A DNA stretch of 64,000 nt from positions 2,934,501 to 2,998,500 of the forward strand of contig NZ_AP024086.1 of assembly GCF_019703855.1 (NCBI RefSeq). The letters run 5' to 3'. The stretch is from Desulfomarina profundi (GTDB taxonomy: Bacteria > Desulfobacterota > Desulfobulbia > Desulfobulbales > Desulfocapsaceae). The translations under genes were made by a program, and so were the position numbers. The notes beneath the pieces are model-generated. The model made no database searches, had not been told where the DNA came from, and saw only the letters and a list, made by a program, of their open reading frames with translations. Of the stretch, positions 19,112-28,345 are shown piece by piece. Within the stretch, counting starts at the first letter, position 1; the number at the start of each line of letters is the position of its first letter.

Positions 19112-19591
19112 ATGAAAAAAAGGATCCTCACAGGAAGTCTGATGCTGGCAATGATATTTTCCATCAGTTCCCTGACTATGGCAGGGGATATGCCGGGGCC
19201 GGACGGAGACGCTCTCTGGCATTATATTTCCAAAGTTTCACCCTATACAGGCTGGGATTACTGGCCCGACCACAAGGGCATGCAGGAAGGCCGAGCCCCC
19301 CACGCCCCCCTGCACAAGGTTTTTGTCAACAAGCAGGCCCTGGAATCAACCTCAGCTCCCCTGAAATTCGGCGCCATTGAAGTCAAGGAAAACTACAGTC
19401 CCTCCCACGAACTCAAAGCCATTACGGTTATGTACAAGATAAAGGGCTACAACCCCAAAGACGGCGACTGGTTCTGGGTAAAGTACAGCGCCAGCGGAAA
19501 AACCCTGAAATCAGGAAAACCGGGCGGGTGTATCGGCTGCCACGCAACCCGTGTTGCCAACGATTATGTCCTTGTCCACGAATTCAAATAG
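19112..19591 (+). CDS. Cytochrome P460-like periplasmic c-type haem protein
   Basis: A 159-residue protein with a signal peptide (MKKRILTGSLMLAMIF, cleaved near LTMAGD) and one haem c site, CIGCH, close to the C-terminus in GGCIGCHATRVANDYV. The layout (WHYISK near the start, HAPLHKVFVNKQAL, a V-KENY strand, then late CxxCH) fits cytochrome P460 and related haem proteins. The start at 19112 has AGGAG upstream. It sits 3 nt before the flavoprotein gene, so the three genes 19112-21812 form an operon. Confidence 0.82.
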   Translation: MKKRILTGSLMLAMIFSISSLTMAGDMPGPDGDALWHYISKVSPYTGWDYWPDHKGMQEGRAPHAPLHKVFVNKQALESTSAPLKFGAIEVKENYSPSHELKAITVMYKIKGYNPKDGDWFWVKYSASGKTLKSGKPGGCIGCHATRVANDYVLVHEFK

Positions 19592-19594
19592 GAT

Positions 19595-20923
19595 ATGACA
19601 ACATATCGCTGCCCCGTCTGCGGCTACCTGCATTCAGGAAATATCACCTTTCATTTCTGCCCGGTATGCAACAGTGCCGCCCAGGCTTTCCTGCCTGACA
19701 CCACAGCAGACAATTATGGTGGCTGGGACAGTAAAACCAGAAACCTGATCCATTCCATGGCGGCAACGGGAAAGGTTTTCCTGGAGGGCAAGGGAAGCGG
19801 CAGAAAATTCGTCTGCATGGATGACCTGCTTTTCCTGCCCTCCCAGATAAACAGACTCCCCCTGGAAGGAGGGGCAGAAGTAGCAACAGCTGTAACTCTT
19901 GGTAAAAAGACGAAAGTCCCGGTCATTCTACAGACTCCTGTGCTCAATGCCGCCATGTCCTATGGGGCGTTAAGCAGGGAGGCCAAGATGGCCCTCGCCC
20001 TCGGGTCGTCGCTTGCCGGGACGATCGCCAATACCGGGGAAGGTGGCATGCTGGATGAGGAAAGGCAACTTGCCAAACGCCTTACTCTCCAGTATTCCAC
20101 TGGCCGGTTCGGTATCAGCGCAGAACGGCTGAAACTGGCCGACATGATAGAAATAAAGATTTCCCAGGGAGCCAAACCGGGCATGGGTGGAAAACTGCCG
20201 GGGGTAAAAGTCACCGCGGAAATTGCGGCGGCACGACATATTCCGATGGGAAAAACAGCCCATTCCCCCGCCGTCCACCCGGACATACGAAACGGCTCCG
20301 ATCTTTCAGACAAGATACTGGAACTCAGGCGACTGACCGGTGGAAAACCCATTGCCGTAAAAATTGTCGGGGGCCATCTTGAGGCGGATCTCAAGACCAT
20401 ATTCAACCAGAAAAACATTCCCGACGTACTGGTCATCGACGGAGGCGAAGGAGGTACGGGAGCGGCGCCCGTCACCATCAAGGATCATGTGGGTCTGCCA
20501 TTGATCTACTCCCTGCCCCGCGTCAGCGATTTCCTGGACCGCGAAAAACTTCGCGATCGGGTGACTCTTATCTGCGCCGGCGGAATACGTCACCCCGGAG
20601 ATATTGCCAAGGCCCTTGCCCTGGGAGCAGACGGTGTATACATGGGTGGCGCTCTGAAAATAGCCCTGGGCTGCACCTACCTGCGGGAATGTCATCTCGG
20701 CAGCTGCCCGTACGGAATTGCCACACAAGATGGAAACCTCACCAGACGGCTGCACGTGAAAGAAGCGGCAACAAGAGTGGCTAATTTTATTTCCGCCGCC
20801 ACAGAGGAAGTAAAAGATATCTGCCGAATCTGCTCAAAATCATCCATCCATGAGCTCTGCCGGGAAGACCTTACCTGCCTTGATCCGGAACTGTCAAGAA
20901 TAACCGGCATCCCCATGGCCTGA
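19595..20923 (+). CDS. Glutamate-synthase-like FMN protein with N-terminal rubredoxin-type domain
   Basis: A 442-residue protein. Residues 1-30 have two CxxC pairs (CPVCGY and CPVCNS) forming a rubredoxin-like iron or zinc site. The rest is the FMN and iron-sulfur domain of GltB: NAAMSYGALSREAK, ANTGEGGM, GAKPGMGGKLPG, DGGEGGTGAAP and the 3Fe-4S-type CTYLRECHLGSCPYGIATQ. The amidotransferase and C-terminal GltB domains are absent, so it does not make glutamate on its own; it is a stand-alone flavin oxidoreductase. The rubredoxin part may be its electron partner. Function unknown; it is flanked by two haem proteins. Confidence 0.85.
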   Translation: MTTYRCPVCGYLHSGNITFHFCPVCNSAAQAFLPDTTADNYGGWDSKTRNLIHSMAATGKVFLEGKGSGRKFVCMDDLLFLPSQINRLPLEGGAEVATAVTLGKKTKVPVILQTPVLNAAMSYGALSREAKMALALGSSLAGTIANTGEGGMLDEERQLAKRLTLQYSTGRFGISAERLKLADMIEIKISQGAKPGMGGKLPGVKVTAEIAAARHIPMGKTAHSPAVHPDIRNGSDLSDKILELRRLTGGKPIAVKIVGGHLEADLKTIFNQKNIPDVLVIDGGEGGTGAAPVTIKDHVGLPLIYSLPRVSDFLDREKLRDRVTLICAGGIRHPGDIAKALALGADGVYMGGALKIALGCTYLRECHLGSCPYGIATQDGNLTRRLHVKEAATRVANFISAATEEVKDICRICSKSSIHELCREDLTCLDPELSRITGIPMA

Positions 20924-20933
20924 GGAGCCCCCA

Positions 20934-21812
20934 ATGAAACCGTACATGGCATCATTTCTTGCCCTGCTGTTCGTTCTGATCGCCGGAAGTGCCGTTTTCA
21001 TCATGCTTGAAATAACCGGCCGCACTGAAGATCATGGCAATAAATCGGGCTGGATCACCCTGCACAGAATACTCGGATATCTCTACATATCCCTCTTTGC
21101 CGTAATGCTGGTATTTATGATCAGCAAGGTGGCCGGGCTGCAGGAAGAATTGAGCGCCAGAACAATCTTTCATATTGTGATGTCCCTGGTCCTTGTGCCC
21201 CTGATTCTCAGCAAGATCCTGATTGTCAGGCGACACCCGGCCCTCACTTCCCGGCTGCCGATCATTGGTCTTACTATCCTGGCCCTCTCCTTCGCACTGA
21301 CCGGAATCACAGCCGGCTATTATCTTCTCCACAAAAAAGATCTCACTTACACCACCCTCTCCGCCCATGATAATGATGTGCTTGACCTGGAACTGGGCAA
21401 GGCAATAATGAACAGAAAATGCAGCAAATGCCACAGTCTGGAAAGAGTGTACCGTGCCTTTAAAAGTGAAAAGGGCTGGACCGGAACTATTAACAAGATG
21501 GCGACGATGGACACACCCAACATCTCAACCTTTGATATAAAACAGGTTCTGCACTATCTGACCACCCAGCAGAAAAACCGGCAGGCTCATACAGGAACAA
21601 ATCCATTTAAACTTATAGGCAAAAGCCTTGTGACTCGTAAATGCACTGTCTGCCATACCCTGGACAGGGTTTTCGGCGCCCGGAAAACTCTGTCCGAATG
21701 GACAGCCACGGTCAACAGAATGATTGCTACCATGGATGATGAATCCTTCCTTTCAAAAGGTGAAAAAACGGAAATAATAACGTATCTGAGCAATAAAAAG
21801 AAAAAGAAGTGA
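20934..21812 (+). CDS. Membrane protein with two C-terminal haem c sites
   Basis: A 292-residue protein. Four hydrophobic helices (about residues 4-26, 46-66, 76-96 and 102-124) form a cytochrome-b561/DUF4405-like membrane part with His residues in helix contexts (LHRILGYLYISL, FHIVMSLVL). Two haem c motifs follow in repeated units: CSKCH (about residue 161) with LERVYRAFKSEKGWTGTINKM, and CTVCH (about residue 239) with LDRVFGARKTLSEWTATVNRM. The two units are clearly homologous and so look like an internal duplication. It is likely an electron-transfer partner for the two upstream genes. Confidence 0.8.
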   Translation: MKPYMASFLALLFVLIAGSAVFIMLEITGRTEDHGNKSGWITLHRILGYLYISLFAVMLVFMISKVAGLQEELSARTIFHIVMSLVLVPLILSKILIVRRHPALTSRLPIIGLTILALSFALTGITAGYYLLHKKDLTYTTLSAHDNDVLDLELGKAIMNRKCSKCHSLERVYRAFKSEKGWTGTINKMATMDTPNISTFDIKQVLHYLTTQQKNRQAHTGTNPFKLIGKSLVTRKCTVCHTLDRVFGARKTLSEWTATVNRMIATMDDESFLSKGEKTEIITYLSNKKKKK

Positions 21813-21879
21813 TTCAAAAGAGGTGTTGACCACCCGTTTTCATGATATGTTGCCCAAAACAGCATAAGACAAAAAACTC

Positions 21880-22443
21880 ATGACAACGGAAAACATCCTG
21901 GAAAACAATCCGGTAACATGGCTGCACCAATATGGGGATGCTCTTTACAGCTTCGCCCGCAACCGCGTCCGCGATTCTTTTACTGCAGAAGACCTGGTTC
22001 AGGAAACACTGCTTGCCGCCTACCGTTCCCGAAAAAGTTATTCAGGAAAATCCGCGGTTAAGACCTGGCTTACAGGAATTCTGAGAAATAAAATTGTCGA
22101 CCACTACAGGAAATCAGCCTCCGAACAGGGGAGGAAAATTACAGACAGCTTCAGCGATGACAGTCTCTTTGATGAAAGGGAGAAATGGAAGGTAAAACCG
22201 ACCGACTGGTCAAAAGATCCGGCCCGGTTGTATGAAAACAGGGAACTGCTGGCCGTCATCCACAGGTGTCTCGACGAGATGCCTGAAAACCTGTCACGAA
22301 CCTACACAATGCGTGAGATGCAGGGTCTCTCAACAAATGAAATATGCAGCATGTTTCAAATGAAAAAAAACAACTGCTGGGTTATTCTTTACAGGGCAAG
22401 AATGCTCCTCAGGCGCTGTCTGGAATCAGCCTGGTTTGCTTGA
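21880..22443 (+). CDS. ECF-type RNA polymerase sigma factor
   Basis: A 187-residue protein. Region 2 is LYSFARNRVRDSFTAEDLVQETLLAAY with the KTWLTGILRNKIVDHYRK section (cited in pieces); region 4 is MPENLSRTYTMREMQGLSTNEICSMF. The size is normal for ECF sigma factors. The next gene begins just after its stop and encodes a zinc-binding anti-sigma-like protein, which suggests the pair is a transmembrane- or redox-sensing switch. Its target may have been the decayed downstream gene. Confidence 0.88.
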   Translation: MTTENILENNPVTWLHQYGDALYSFARNRVRDSFTAEDLVQETLLAAYRSRKSYSGKSAVKTWLTGILRNKIVDHYRKSASEQGRKITDSFSDDSLFDEREKWKVKPTDWSKDPARLYENRELLAVIHRCLDEMPENLSRTYTMREMQGLSTNEICSMFQMKKNNCWVILYRARMLLRRCLESAWFA

Positions 22444-22456
22444 AAATGGTACCACA

Positions 22457-22711
22457 ATGCACCACTGGATATTGAGCTGTAAAAAAACATCAAAATTGAT
22501 CTCCGAATCCATGGATCGACGGATGACCGTCTATGAAAGAACGGGAATCCGCCTTCATCTGATGATGTGTGTGCTGTGCAGACGTTACAGAAAACAACTG
22601 CTGCTTATCCGCTCCCTGCTTCGCAAAGACAATTCCGACACCACCACCCACCACCTTTCCGAAGAGGCCCGTAAACGAATTGCCAGGGAACTGACCAATG
22701 AGACAGATTAA
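22457..22711 (+). CDS. Putative zinc-finger anti-sigma factor
   Basis: An 84-residue protein that starts 14 nt after the sigma factor gene. It contains the ZAS signature HLMMCVLC (HxxxCxxC) near residues 34-41, preceded by the CKKTSKLISESMDRRM helix typical of zf-HC2 proteins. There is no transmembrane segment, so it would be a soluble anti-sigma factor. The start ATG 22457 is preferred over an in-frame TTG at 22436 inside the sigma gene. Its end overlaps the start of the decayed secreted protein by 13 nt. Confidence 0.78.
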   Translation: MHHWILSCKKTSKLISESMDRRMTVYERTGIRLHLMMCVLCRRYRKQLLLIRSLLRKDNSDTTTHHLSEEARKRIARELTNETD

Positions 22712-23075
22712 ATTTTTCTCTTTACTGCTGTCATCGTTGTTTTTCTTCTTCTCCACCTCATTTCTGGACAGACACAAGCTGAAAACAAAGTTCATCTGCT
22801 GGTTCAAGCTTCTGACGATAATGTGAACTGAATATTATCGACAACTCTCTTACCCCGCACCAGGGAATCCGGGATTCCGGTAAAAAATGAACTTTCCCTG
22901 GCCCTGCATTATTTCATCAAGGAAAAGGAGAAATATAATACTTCCACCAGTGGTGGTATTTCCTGGAATTATGTCTATACAGACCTGCGTTAGCCCGGGA
23001 ATCACCTTCACCCTGGAGGCGGCTTTCGGTTACAACGCCAACGACAGCATGTTCGGCCAGGTCTTCAGTTTTTAA
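22699..23075 (+). pseudogene. Remnant of a secreted or outer-membrane protein
   Basis: It begins with ATG 22699, overlapping the anti-sigma gene, and encodes a signal-peptide-like MRQIKFFSLLLSSLFFFFSTS. After that the frame must shift to read SGQTQAENKVHLLV, then again to reach LSLALHYFIKEKEKYNTSTS and WNYVYTDLR, and finally ITFTLEAAFGYNANDSMF ending in Phe, as outer-membrane barrels do. Several lesions over 380 nt and a short length suggest real decay, not one sequencing slip. The family is uncertain; an outer-membrane barrel under control of the adjacent sigma factor is a guess. Confidence 0.45.
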
Positions 23076-23081
23076 CAGGTA

Positions 23082-24581
23082 TCACGCCGCCTTTCTCCGC
23101 CCCTGATGATCTCTGTCCAGGTGGAAATTAATCCAGGAGGAACTGCCCTTCAACTCCCACTGCCGGGGAGGAATAAACTCCTGGGACAACTGCTCCGCCT
23201 CCCCATGCCTTTTCATACGATGGTAGGCCCTTACCCAGACGCAAAGCCTGTCCTGATTGACCTCACAATACCCGTCATTGCTGCCGCCGCAGGGACCATT
23301 GCGTGTATGCTTTGGACAGCCGGACTCGGGACAGAGAAACCCCACATGTTGTATACCGCAGTCTCCGCAGCTCTCGCAGGAAAGAAAGAGTTTTTTGAAC
23401 GGATCTTCCACCACACGTTTCAGAACCCAGGACATGTTTTTCTTCTCAAGAGAGCTGGAAATCTTCCTGTAGACCGGAGCCATTGCCGCGCCCTTGTCAA
23501 AAAACAGGTCATGGGCCTTGCGCAGAAAAAGATAATGACAGTTATCAATCAACCTGCCGTTAGCCTGAGCGGGCTGAAAAGGTGTCCCGTTTTCTTTTTC
23601 CTTCTTTTCATACAGGTAAAATCCTTCATGATTTTCACAAAACTCAGGGAGAAACTGCTGCCAGTCGTCCTCAAGCTCCTCCATTCTGTCCAGAATGGCT
23701 GCAACATCGTCAAAACTCTTATGAATCCCACCAATATGAATTCCACGGTAACCAAGTCCTTTGAGGATGACCCCAAGTCTGGCGCTTCTCTCGATTGCAT
23801 GGCCCATGCCTTCACCTTCCACAGACCATTCCTGCATTACTTTTTCATAGAGCTTATCAGAAACATGGACGCCCGGAATTCTGTTGGCATGCATCGGCCT
23901 GGCTGAGCGCCTGTCAAGGACATAAAGAGAGGCAAGTACTGGCGTACTGTCCCCCTGCTGGGCCTTGTACTGCAGCAGCTCCGCATACTTGCCGGCATCG
24001 TAACCAAGCTGGGTGATGACAAACGAACTGCCGGCCTCTATTTTTCTGTCCAGCTTCTTATACTGAACCCATGTTTCGGCTTCTGTATACTTGAAAGGAG
24101 AGACGGCACATCCGATCTGAAATATTTCGGAATGACCACTTTTTATCAGGCGCCGGTTGAGATCATTCAGCATGGAGGTCAGGACAACGGAGTCAAAGTC
24201 GAAAACGGGTGTCCCGCGACCACCAAATCCTTTTCCAGAGTAATCACCGGTCAGGGCCAAAATGTTTTTCATTCCCATATGGGCCAGCTGCAGGGCCCGG
24301 CTCTCCATCCCTACTCTGTTGGTATCCCTGCAGGTGAAATGAACGATAACATCCAGACCATACGACCGGATTTCGCTGCCGAGTACATCCGGGCTGAGAG
24401 CCGGATTTCCACCAGGACTGTCAGTAATGGACACGGCGGTTATTCTGCCATCCTCTGCGGCATCCCGACAGATGGAATGAATAGCCCCTATGGACCTGCC
24501 ACTTGATTCCCTTCCCGGAACCAGTTCCAGGGTGACAATAAATTTATGCGGATCTGACAGAGCATCATTAAAAGAACGCAT
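23082..24581 (-). CDS. Methylenetetrahydrofolate reductase-like protein with C-terminal MTHFR_C domain
   Basis: A 499-residue protein. The N-terminal half (about 1-300) is a MetF-type barrel (FIVTLELVPGRE, ITDSPGGNPALSP, NILALTGDYSG, FQIGCAV). The C-terminal part (about 340-480) is the cysteine-rich MTHFR_C domain with CESCGDCG, CPESGCPKHTRNGPCGG and CEV. In acetogens and sulfate reducers such a domain (MetV-like) accompanies MetF and feeds electrons to it. Fusion of both in one chain, without clear MetV/MetF partners nearby, suggests C1 metabolism (Wood-Ljungdahl methyl branch) or methionine supply. Single gene on this strand. Confidence 0.85.
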   Translation of the reverse strand: MRSFNDALSDPHKFIVTLELVPGRESSGRSIGAIHSICRDAAEDGRITAVSITDSPGGNPALSPDVLGSEIRSYGLDVIVHFTCRDTNRVGMESRALQLAHMGMKNILALTGDYSGKGFGGRGTPVFDFDSVVLTSMLNDLNRRLIKSGHSEIFQIGCAVSPFKYTEAETWVQYKKLDRKIEAGSSFVITQLGYDAGKYAELLQYKAQQGDSTPVLASLYVLDRRSARPMHANRIPGVHVSDKLYEKVMQEWSVEGEGMGHAIERSARLGVILKGLGYRGIHIGGIHKSFDDVAAILDRMEELEDDWQQFLPEFCENHEGFYLYEKKEKENGTPFQPAQANGRLIDNCHYLFLRKAHDLFFDKGAAMAPVYRKISSSLEKKNMSWVLKRVVEDPFKKLFLSCESCGDCGIQHVGFLCPESGCPKHTRNGPCGGSNDGYCEVNQDRLCVWVRAYHRMKRHGEAEQLSQEFIPPRQWELKGSSSWINFHLDRDHQGRRKAA

Positions 24582-24724
24582 GGTGGGATTCCTCCTGAAA
24601 AAAACTGGAAAACGGCTTTGTTATATACCACATAGTGGTAACACATTTCGCCATCATTTTGGAGGAAAAACAGGAATTGTCTAATTCTGAATATTGATAT
24701 ATCCCATTACTAAAACTGATTATT

Positions 24725-25396
24725 TCAGGAGTCTCTCAAAACCATTGTTGTTGCACCAACGGGGCAAATTTCAACACAAAGACCACAGCCGAGACACGTT
24801 TGAAAATTGTATTTCATCTCTTTTTCATCGTAGATTCTGGCTTTGAAAAAGCATCGTTCAACACATTCACCACAGTGTACACAGATCTCAAAATCAGTAA
24901 CCGCGACATACTCGGAGCGAACCATCAAATCTTTTCGCCCGGTGAGCCTCACGATCTGCAGTTCATGACAACAACACGGGCAGCAGCTGCACAGGGCAAA
25001 AATTTCATGGTCCGGCATATACAGAGCAAGATGAACCAGGCCGTTTTCATTGGCCTTTTTCAAAATTTCAGTAATTTCAGCTGGAGAAACATAACGGGCC
25101 TTGCCGGAGGAGACGAATTTGTCCCCGACCGAATTGAGAAGAAAACAGACATCCAGGGGCTTGTCACATCTGCTATAATGACTTCTGCAGGCACAATTCT
25201 GTACTGCTACTGAATCTGCATTGCCGAGTATTTCCCTTACCTGTTCTGTCGGCAATACCCACTGTTGCCCACTCAGCGACTCTGAAACGGGAATCACTTT
25301 TGATGATGCCGATATTTGTCCTTCTTTCAGCCATTTATCATAACGAACAATTCTTTTCCCAAGAAAAGGATCTGCCAGTTGTTTGTCCGTCTTCAA
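24725..25396 (-). CDS. 4Fe-4S ferredoxin-type protein with extra cysteine clusters
   Basis: A 223-residue cytoplasmic protein. The C-terminus has two ferredoxin motifs, CVHCGECVERCF and CLGCGLCVEICPVGA. The middle has additional Cys groups, NCACRSHYSRCDKP and CSCCPCCCHELQI, of unknown role (possible further clusters or metal sites). No membrane or signal segment. It is followed on the same strand by two more iron-sulfur genes upstream (25476-27146); spacing of 70-80 nt allows cotranscription. The specific function is not recognised. Confidence 0.75.
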   Translation of the reverse strand: MKTDKQLADPFLGKRIVRYDKWLKEGQISASSKVIPVSESLSGQQWVLPTEQVREILGNADSVAVQNCACRSHYSRCDKPLDVCFLLNSVGDKFVSSGKARYVSPAEITEILKKANENGLVHLALYMPDHEIFALCSCCPCCCHELQIVRLTGRKDLMVRSEYVAVTDFEICVHCGECVERCFFKARIYDEKEMKYNFQTCLGCGLCVEICPVGATTMVLRDS

Positions 25397-25475
25397 CCTT
25401 CCCTCCTTTATTTTTCTGTACGTTGATCTCTGCGTTATGATAAAAAACCAATATCACCATGCCAAAATGGCATAT

Positions 25476-26303
25476 TTAAAGAAATATTTCCGGCTCTTTT
25501 CTTTGACGACATATTATTTGTAATCGGTCAATGGCATCGTTAAAATGCGGATCAACCATCTGCTTCGCCCCTGATGGACAGTTTTTTATGCAGGCGAAAC
25601 AGATTATGCACTGCCATTTGTCAATAACAGAAACGTCCTCGCTATCAATCGCTTCAGCAGGACAGACTTCGGCGCAGAGACCGCATTGAGTGCATTTATC
25701 CAAGTCTGTCTCGGGTGTAAAAGACAGTGTGTTTCTAACCTCTTTGATCTTTAGCAGATTTTCCGGTTCCTTGTATGGAAAATTGCCGGGAACAGTGATT
25801 TTCTGCATATTTTCAATGGAACGGATAGTTCTCAGTTTATCCATGATCCTTGAACCAAATAATTTCGCTGTTTTATCATCTTCCGGATCAGGTCTTGCCA
25901 GGGCAATGGGCCGGTCAGGGCAGGAATAGGAGTGCTCGGCAACGAAAGCTCCACACGCAACCGGAATAAACCCCCGGGCCAGCGAGATATCATGAAGTTC
26001 CAGAAGCGCGTCGTCATATTCACGATTTCCATACACAACCACGATTACAGCCGGTTTATTCTGAACGTTGAGTGTTTTCAAAAAAGGAACAATCTCCTCG
26101 GGAACACGGCCATAATATACAGGAGTTGCGATAATTATGAGATCCTTGGAAAAATCAAATTGACCGTTTTTTCGCCAGGATCGCTTAGTACAATCCATTA
26201 TTTCTACTTGTTCACACCCCATTCCCTGTGCAATTTTTTCTCCAATTCTCCTGGTTGTTCCCGTCGGTGAAAAACATAAACATGCTACGGATTGTATCTG
26301 CAT
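25476..26303 (-). CDS. EFR1-type flavodoxin-ferredoxin fusion
   Basis: A 275-residue protein: a flavodoxin-like N-terminal domain (FSPTGTTRRIGEKIAQGM phosphate loop, ATPVYYGRVPEEIVPFL, VVYGNREYDDALLEL) and two 4Fe-4S motifs at the C-terminus (CTQCGLCAEVCPAEAI, CIICFACIKNCPSGA). This is the EFR1 family layout, thought to carry electrons between flavin and iron-sulfur partners. It lies between two other iron-sulfur genes on the same strand. Confidence 0.88.
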   Translation of the reverse strand: MQIQSVACLCFSPTGTTRRIGEKIAQGMGCEQVEIMDCTKRSWRKNGQFDFSKDLIIIATPVYYGRVPEEIVPFLKTLNVQNKPAVIVVVYGNREYDDALLELHDISLARGFIPVACGAFVAEHSYSCPDRPIALARPDPEDDKTAKLFGSRIMDKLRTIRSIENMQKITVPGNFPYKEPENLLKIKEVRNTLSFTPETDLDKCTQCGLCAEVCPAEAIDSEDVSVIDKWQCIICFACIKNCPSGAKQMVDPHFNDAIDRLQIICRQRKEPEIFL

Positions 26304-26375
26304 TGTTTTCCCTCATTGTGGACTACATCTGCATGTTAATATCTTTCGGCCTTTTTCTCCGGCCTGAATGACATT

Positions 26376-27146
26376 TCAATTCATTTCTTTATTCTCTTTT
26401 TTCTGAACCACATGATCCGGGCCCCTCCCCCAGCTGAAAATTATTGCATTCTCCCTGCAGACATCAACACAATTACCGCATAAAATACACTCGACATTCT
26501 CCATATCGCTTCTGTTTACCATCTCCTCCACCGGCAGGCTCATGGGGCATTTCCGGGTGCAGACCCGGCAATTTACACAAACTGCTGAATTCGCGATTAG
26601 GCGCAGGGAAGACCACTGAAAATAATTACGTATCTTCCTGCCCGTTATCATAAAGGGAGCCATCCAACATAAATGATGACAGAATGATCTTTTGCCAGAA
26701 AGAAATGCAGGAATGACAATGAGGAGAAGAAGGACGAGATAATAGACGACAAGACTCTCAACATTGCCTATCGACAGCCCATAAGTAGTCTGATAAAAAA
26801 AATCGATTTTGTTGTATCCACCAGCCCTGACTGCTGATATCACAATTGCGCCCACCCATGGAACCCATAGGATCCACTTGATATAGTTGCCCCTGGTTAC
26901 CTTTTTACCCCTGACCGGGAAAAGAGCTTCCTGACATCCGGCCGCAGGACAAATCCAGCCACAGAAACCTCTTCCAAAAAAAAGAGCACTGACAAACATA
27001 AGGAAAAAAACGATAAGGCTACCGTTTACAATACCTTTCGAACCGGCATCAAGCACAATAACAGGTGATTGATAATAAAAAAGGGCCGGAAATAAAAAAA
27101 ACATCACCAGTATAATTCCCTGCCTTATTTTCTGTCTTTTTTTCAT
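26376..27146 (-). CDS. Membrane 4Fe-4S protein of the NapH/CcoG type
   Basis: A 256-residue protein with about five hydrophobic helices, the NapH-like motif FFGRGFCGWICPAAGCQEALFP near residues 55-77 (CxxxCPxxxC core), and two C-terminal ferredoxin motifs CVNCRVCTRKCPMSLP and CILCGNCVDVCRENAI. Such proteins move electrons from quinol to periplasmic or cytoplasmic acceptors. It is the first gene of the three iron-sulfur genes on this strand. Confidence 0.83.
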   Translation of the reverse strand: MKKRQKIRQGIILVMFFLFPALFYYQSPVIVLDAGSKGIVNGSLIVFFLMFVSALFFGRGFCGWICPAAGCQEALFPVRGKKVTRGNYIKWILWVPWVGAIVISAVRAGGYNKIDFFYQTTYGLSIGNVESLVVYYLVLLLLIVIPAFLSGKRSFCHHLCWMAPFMITGRKIRNYFQWSSLRLIANSAVCVNCRVCTRKCPMSLPVEEMVNRSDMENVECILCGNCVDVCRENAIIFSWGRGPDHVVQKKENKEMN

Positions 27147-27461
27147 TTCTGCTGAAAGTTATATATTATTAATGAGTTGTAAGTAATTTTGCAGGTTGTG
27201 TAGCTTTTTCAAAACACCTGTATTTCCCTTCAAACTGTGCAAGCATTTCTTTGAACCAGTGCGGATTTTATTCAACCGAAAGCAGATTGTATTATTTTCA
27301 AAGGTGTATGTTCCCTCATCATTAAACTGATGGGTATCTTGAATAATTTGAATTTTCGTTCGAGATCAAGGAACAGGAAAATTAAAAAGCGCAGCATATT
27401 GAGCATATGTGAGCATTTTTCATTTTTCTGTGACGCAGAGATCGGACGAAAAGGCAATTAT
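27147..27461. other. Intergenic region with dispersed repeat
   Basis: About 315 nt between the NapH-like gene and the serine hydrolase remnant. Its right half is repeat copy B. No gene is supported elsewhere in it. Confidence 0.5.
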
Positions 27462-27465
27462 TCAA
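27352..27465 (+). repeat. Dispersed intergenic repeat, copy B
   Basis: Contains CGTTCGAGATCAAGGA, the direct GCATAT units (CAGCATATTGAGCATATG), GAGCATTTTTCATTTTTC and GTGACGCAGAGATCGG. It is very close to copy C at 63848-63981. It abuts the 3' end of the broken serine hydrolase gene. Confidence 0.7.
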
Positions 27466-28260
27466 GGTGACCTGATTTGATTTACACTCAACCTTCCCAC
27501 CTGGATAATACAAAATCTGAAAAGCTTAGCCACTATCGAACTGTTTTCAGCAGCAGGCTGGCTGTGGCCTCCGCCAAACCATCGGCCTGATAATACAACA
27601 GCTACAAATGCATGATCATGCACCAAGTAAGCATCTACAGCTAGCACCACGCGTGCCGCCGCTATGACCTAACCATACCTTGACCTGTCCGTTTTTATCA
27701 GCAGGCAATTCATAAAGCATCACCCCCCGACCATAATAGGTTCCGGGGGCGAACATTGGGTTCAACTTTTCAAACATTCTGGAAGTGCTGACAGGGCTGA
27801 CAAGCTTTGCCGTTAGAAGCGCGTGCCAAAATCTCAGCATGTCTTCCGCCGAGCTGACTACCGAACCCGCAGAATAACCCCATTCTGGGGAATGGTCAGA
27901 CTTCATCCCGTCGGCAGGAACAAGTGGCGCTATATCTGCAGGAGTCTCATGGGGAGCCAACGCACGCAAAGTCGTCAACTACAACCGCTTCGAGATTCGA
28001 CGATTTACCATTTCGTGATACGGCTGCCCCTCGACCGCTTCGATAATTTGACCCAGGATAGTGTAGCCCGTGTTTAAGTAGCGCCAATTTTCACCTGAAC
28101 AGAACATTGCCCCATGGGAAATGGAAATATGAATGGCCTCCCCAGGTGTTATATACCGTGGCGATTTTCGAAACTCGACGTCTTCGTTAGCACTGAAGAG
28201 ACCGGCTGTATGTAAAAGCAGGTCACTCTGTGTCAATGTAATTGAGACAGAGGGATACAC
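27462..28260 (-). pseudogene. Serine hydrolase (beta-lactamase class C-like) remnant
   Basis: Three blocks match the PF00144 family: LLLHTAGLF and YLNTGYTILGQIIEAVEG (the second catalytic Tyr-x-Asn motif) in 27979-28260; WGYSAGSVVSSAEDMLRFW and GHSGGTRGA (the third motif, His-x-Gly) in 27616-27978; and VLAVDAYLVHDHAFVAV in 27462-27650. A TAG stop at 27979-27981 interrupts the frame, a shift near 27645 separates the last block, and the N-terminal part with the SxxK nucleophile is missing because upstream stops follow. With three lesions it is a true pseudogene. Confidence 0.8.
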
Positions 28261-28345
28261 TATGCATCCTACTTCATTTTCGCTTTTTTTCTATCTTTCC
28301 AATATGTTTGTACTATGCACAATGTCACTATTTCATCAAAACATC

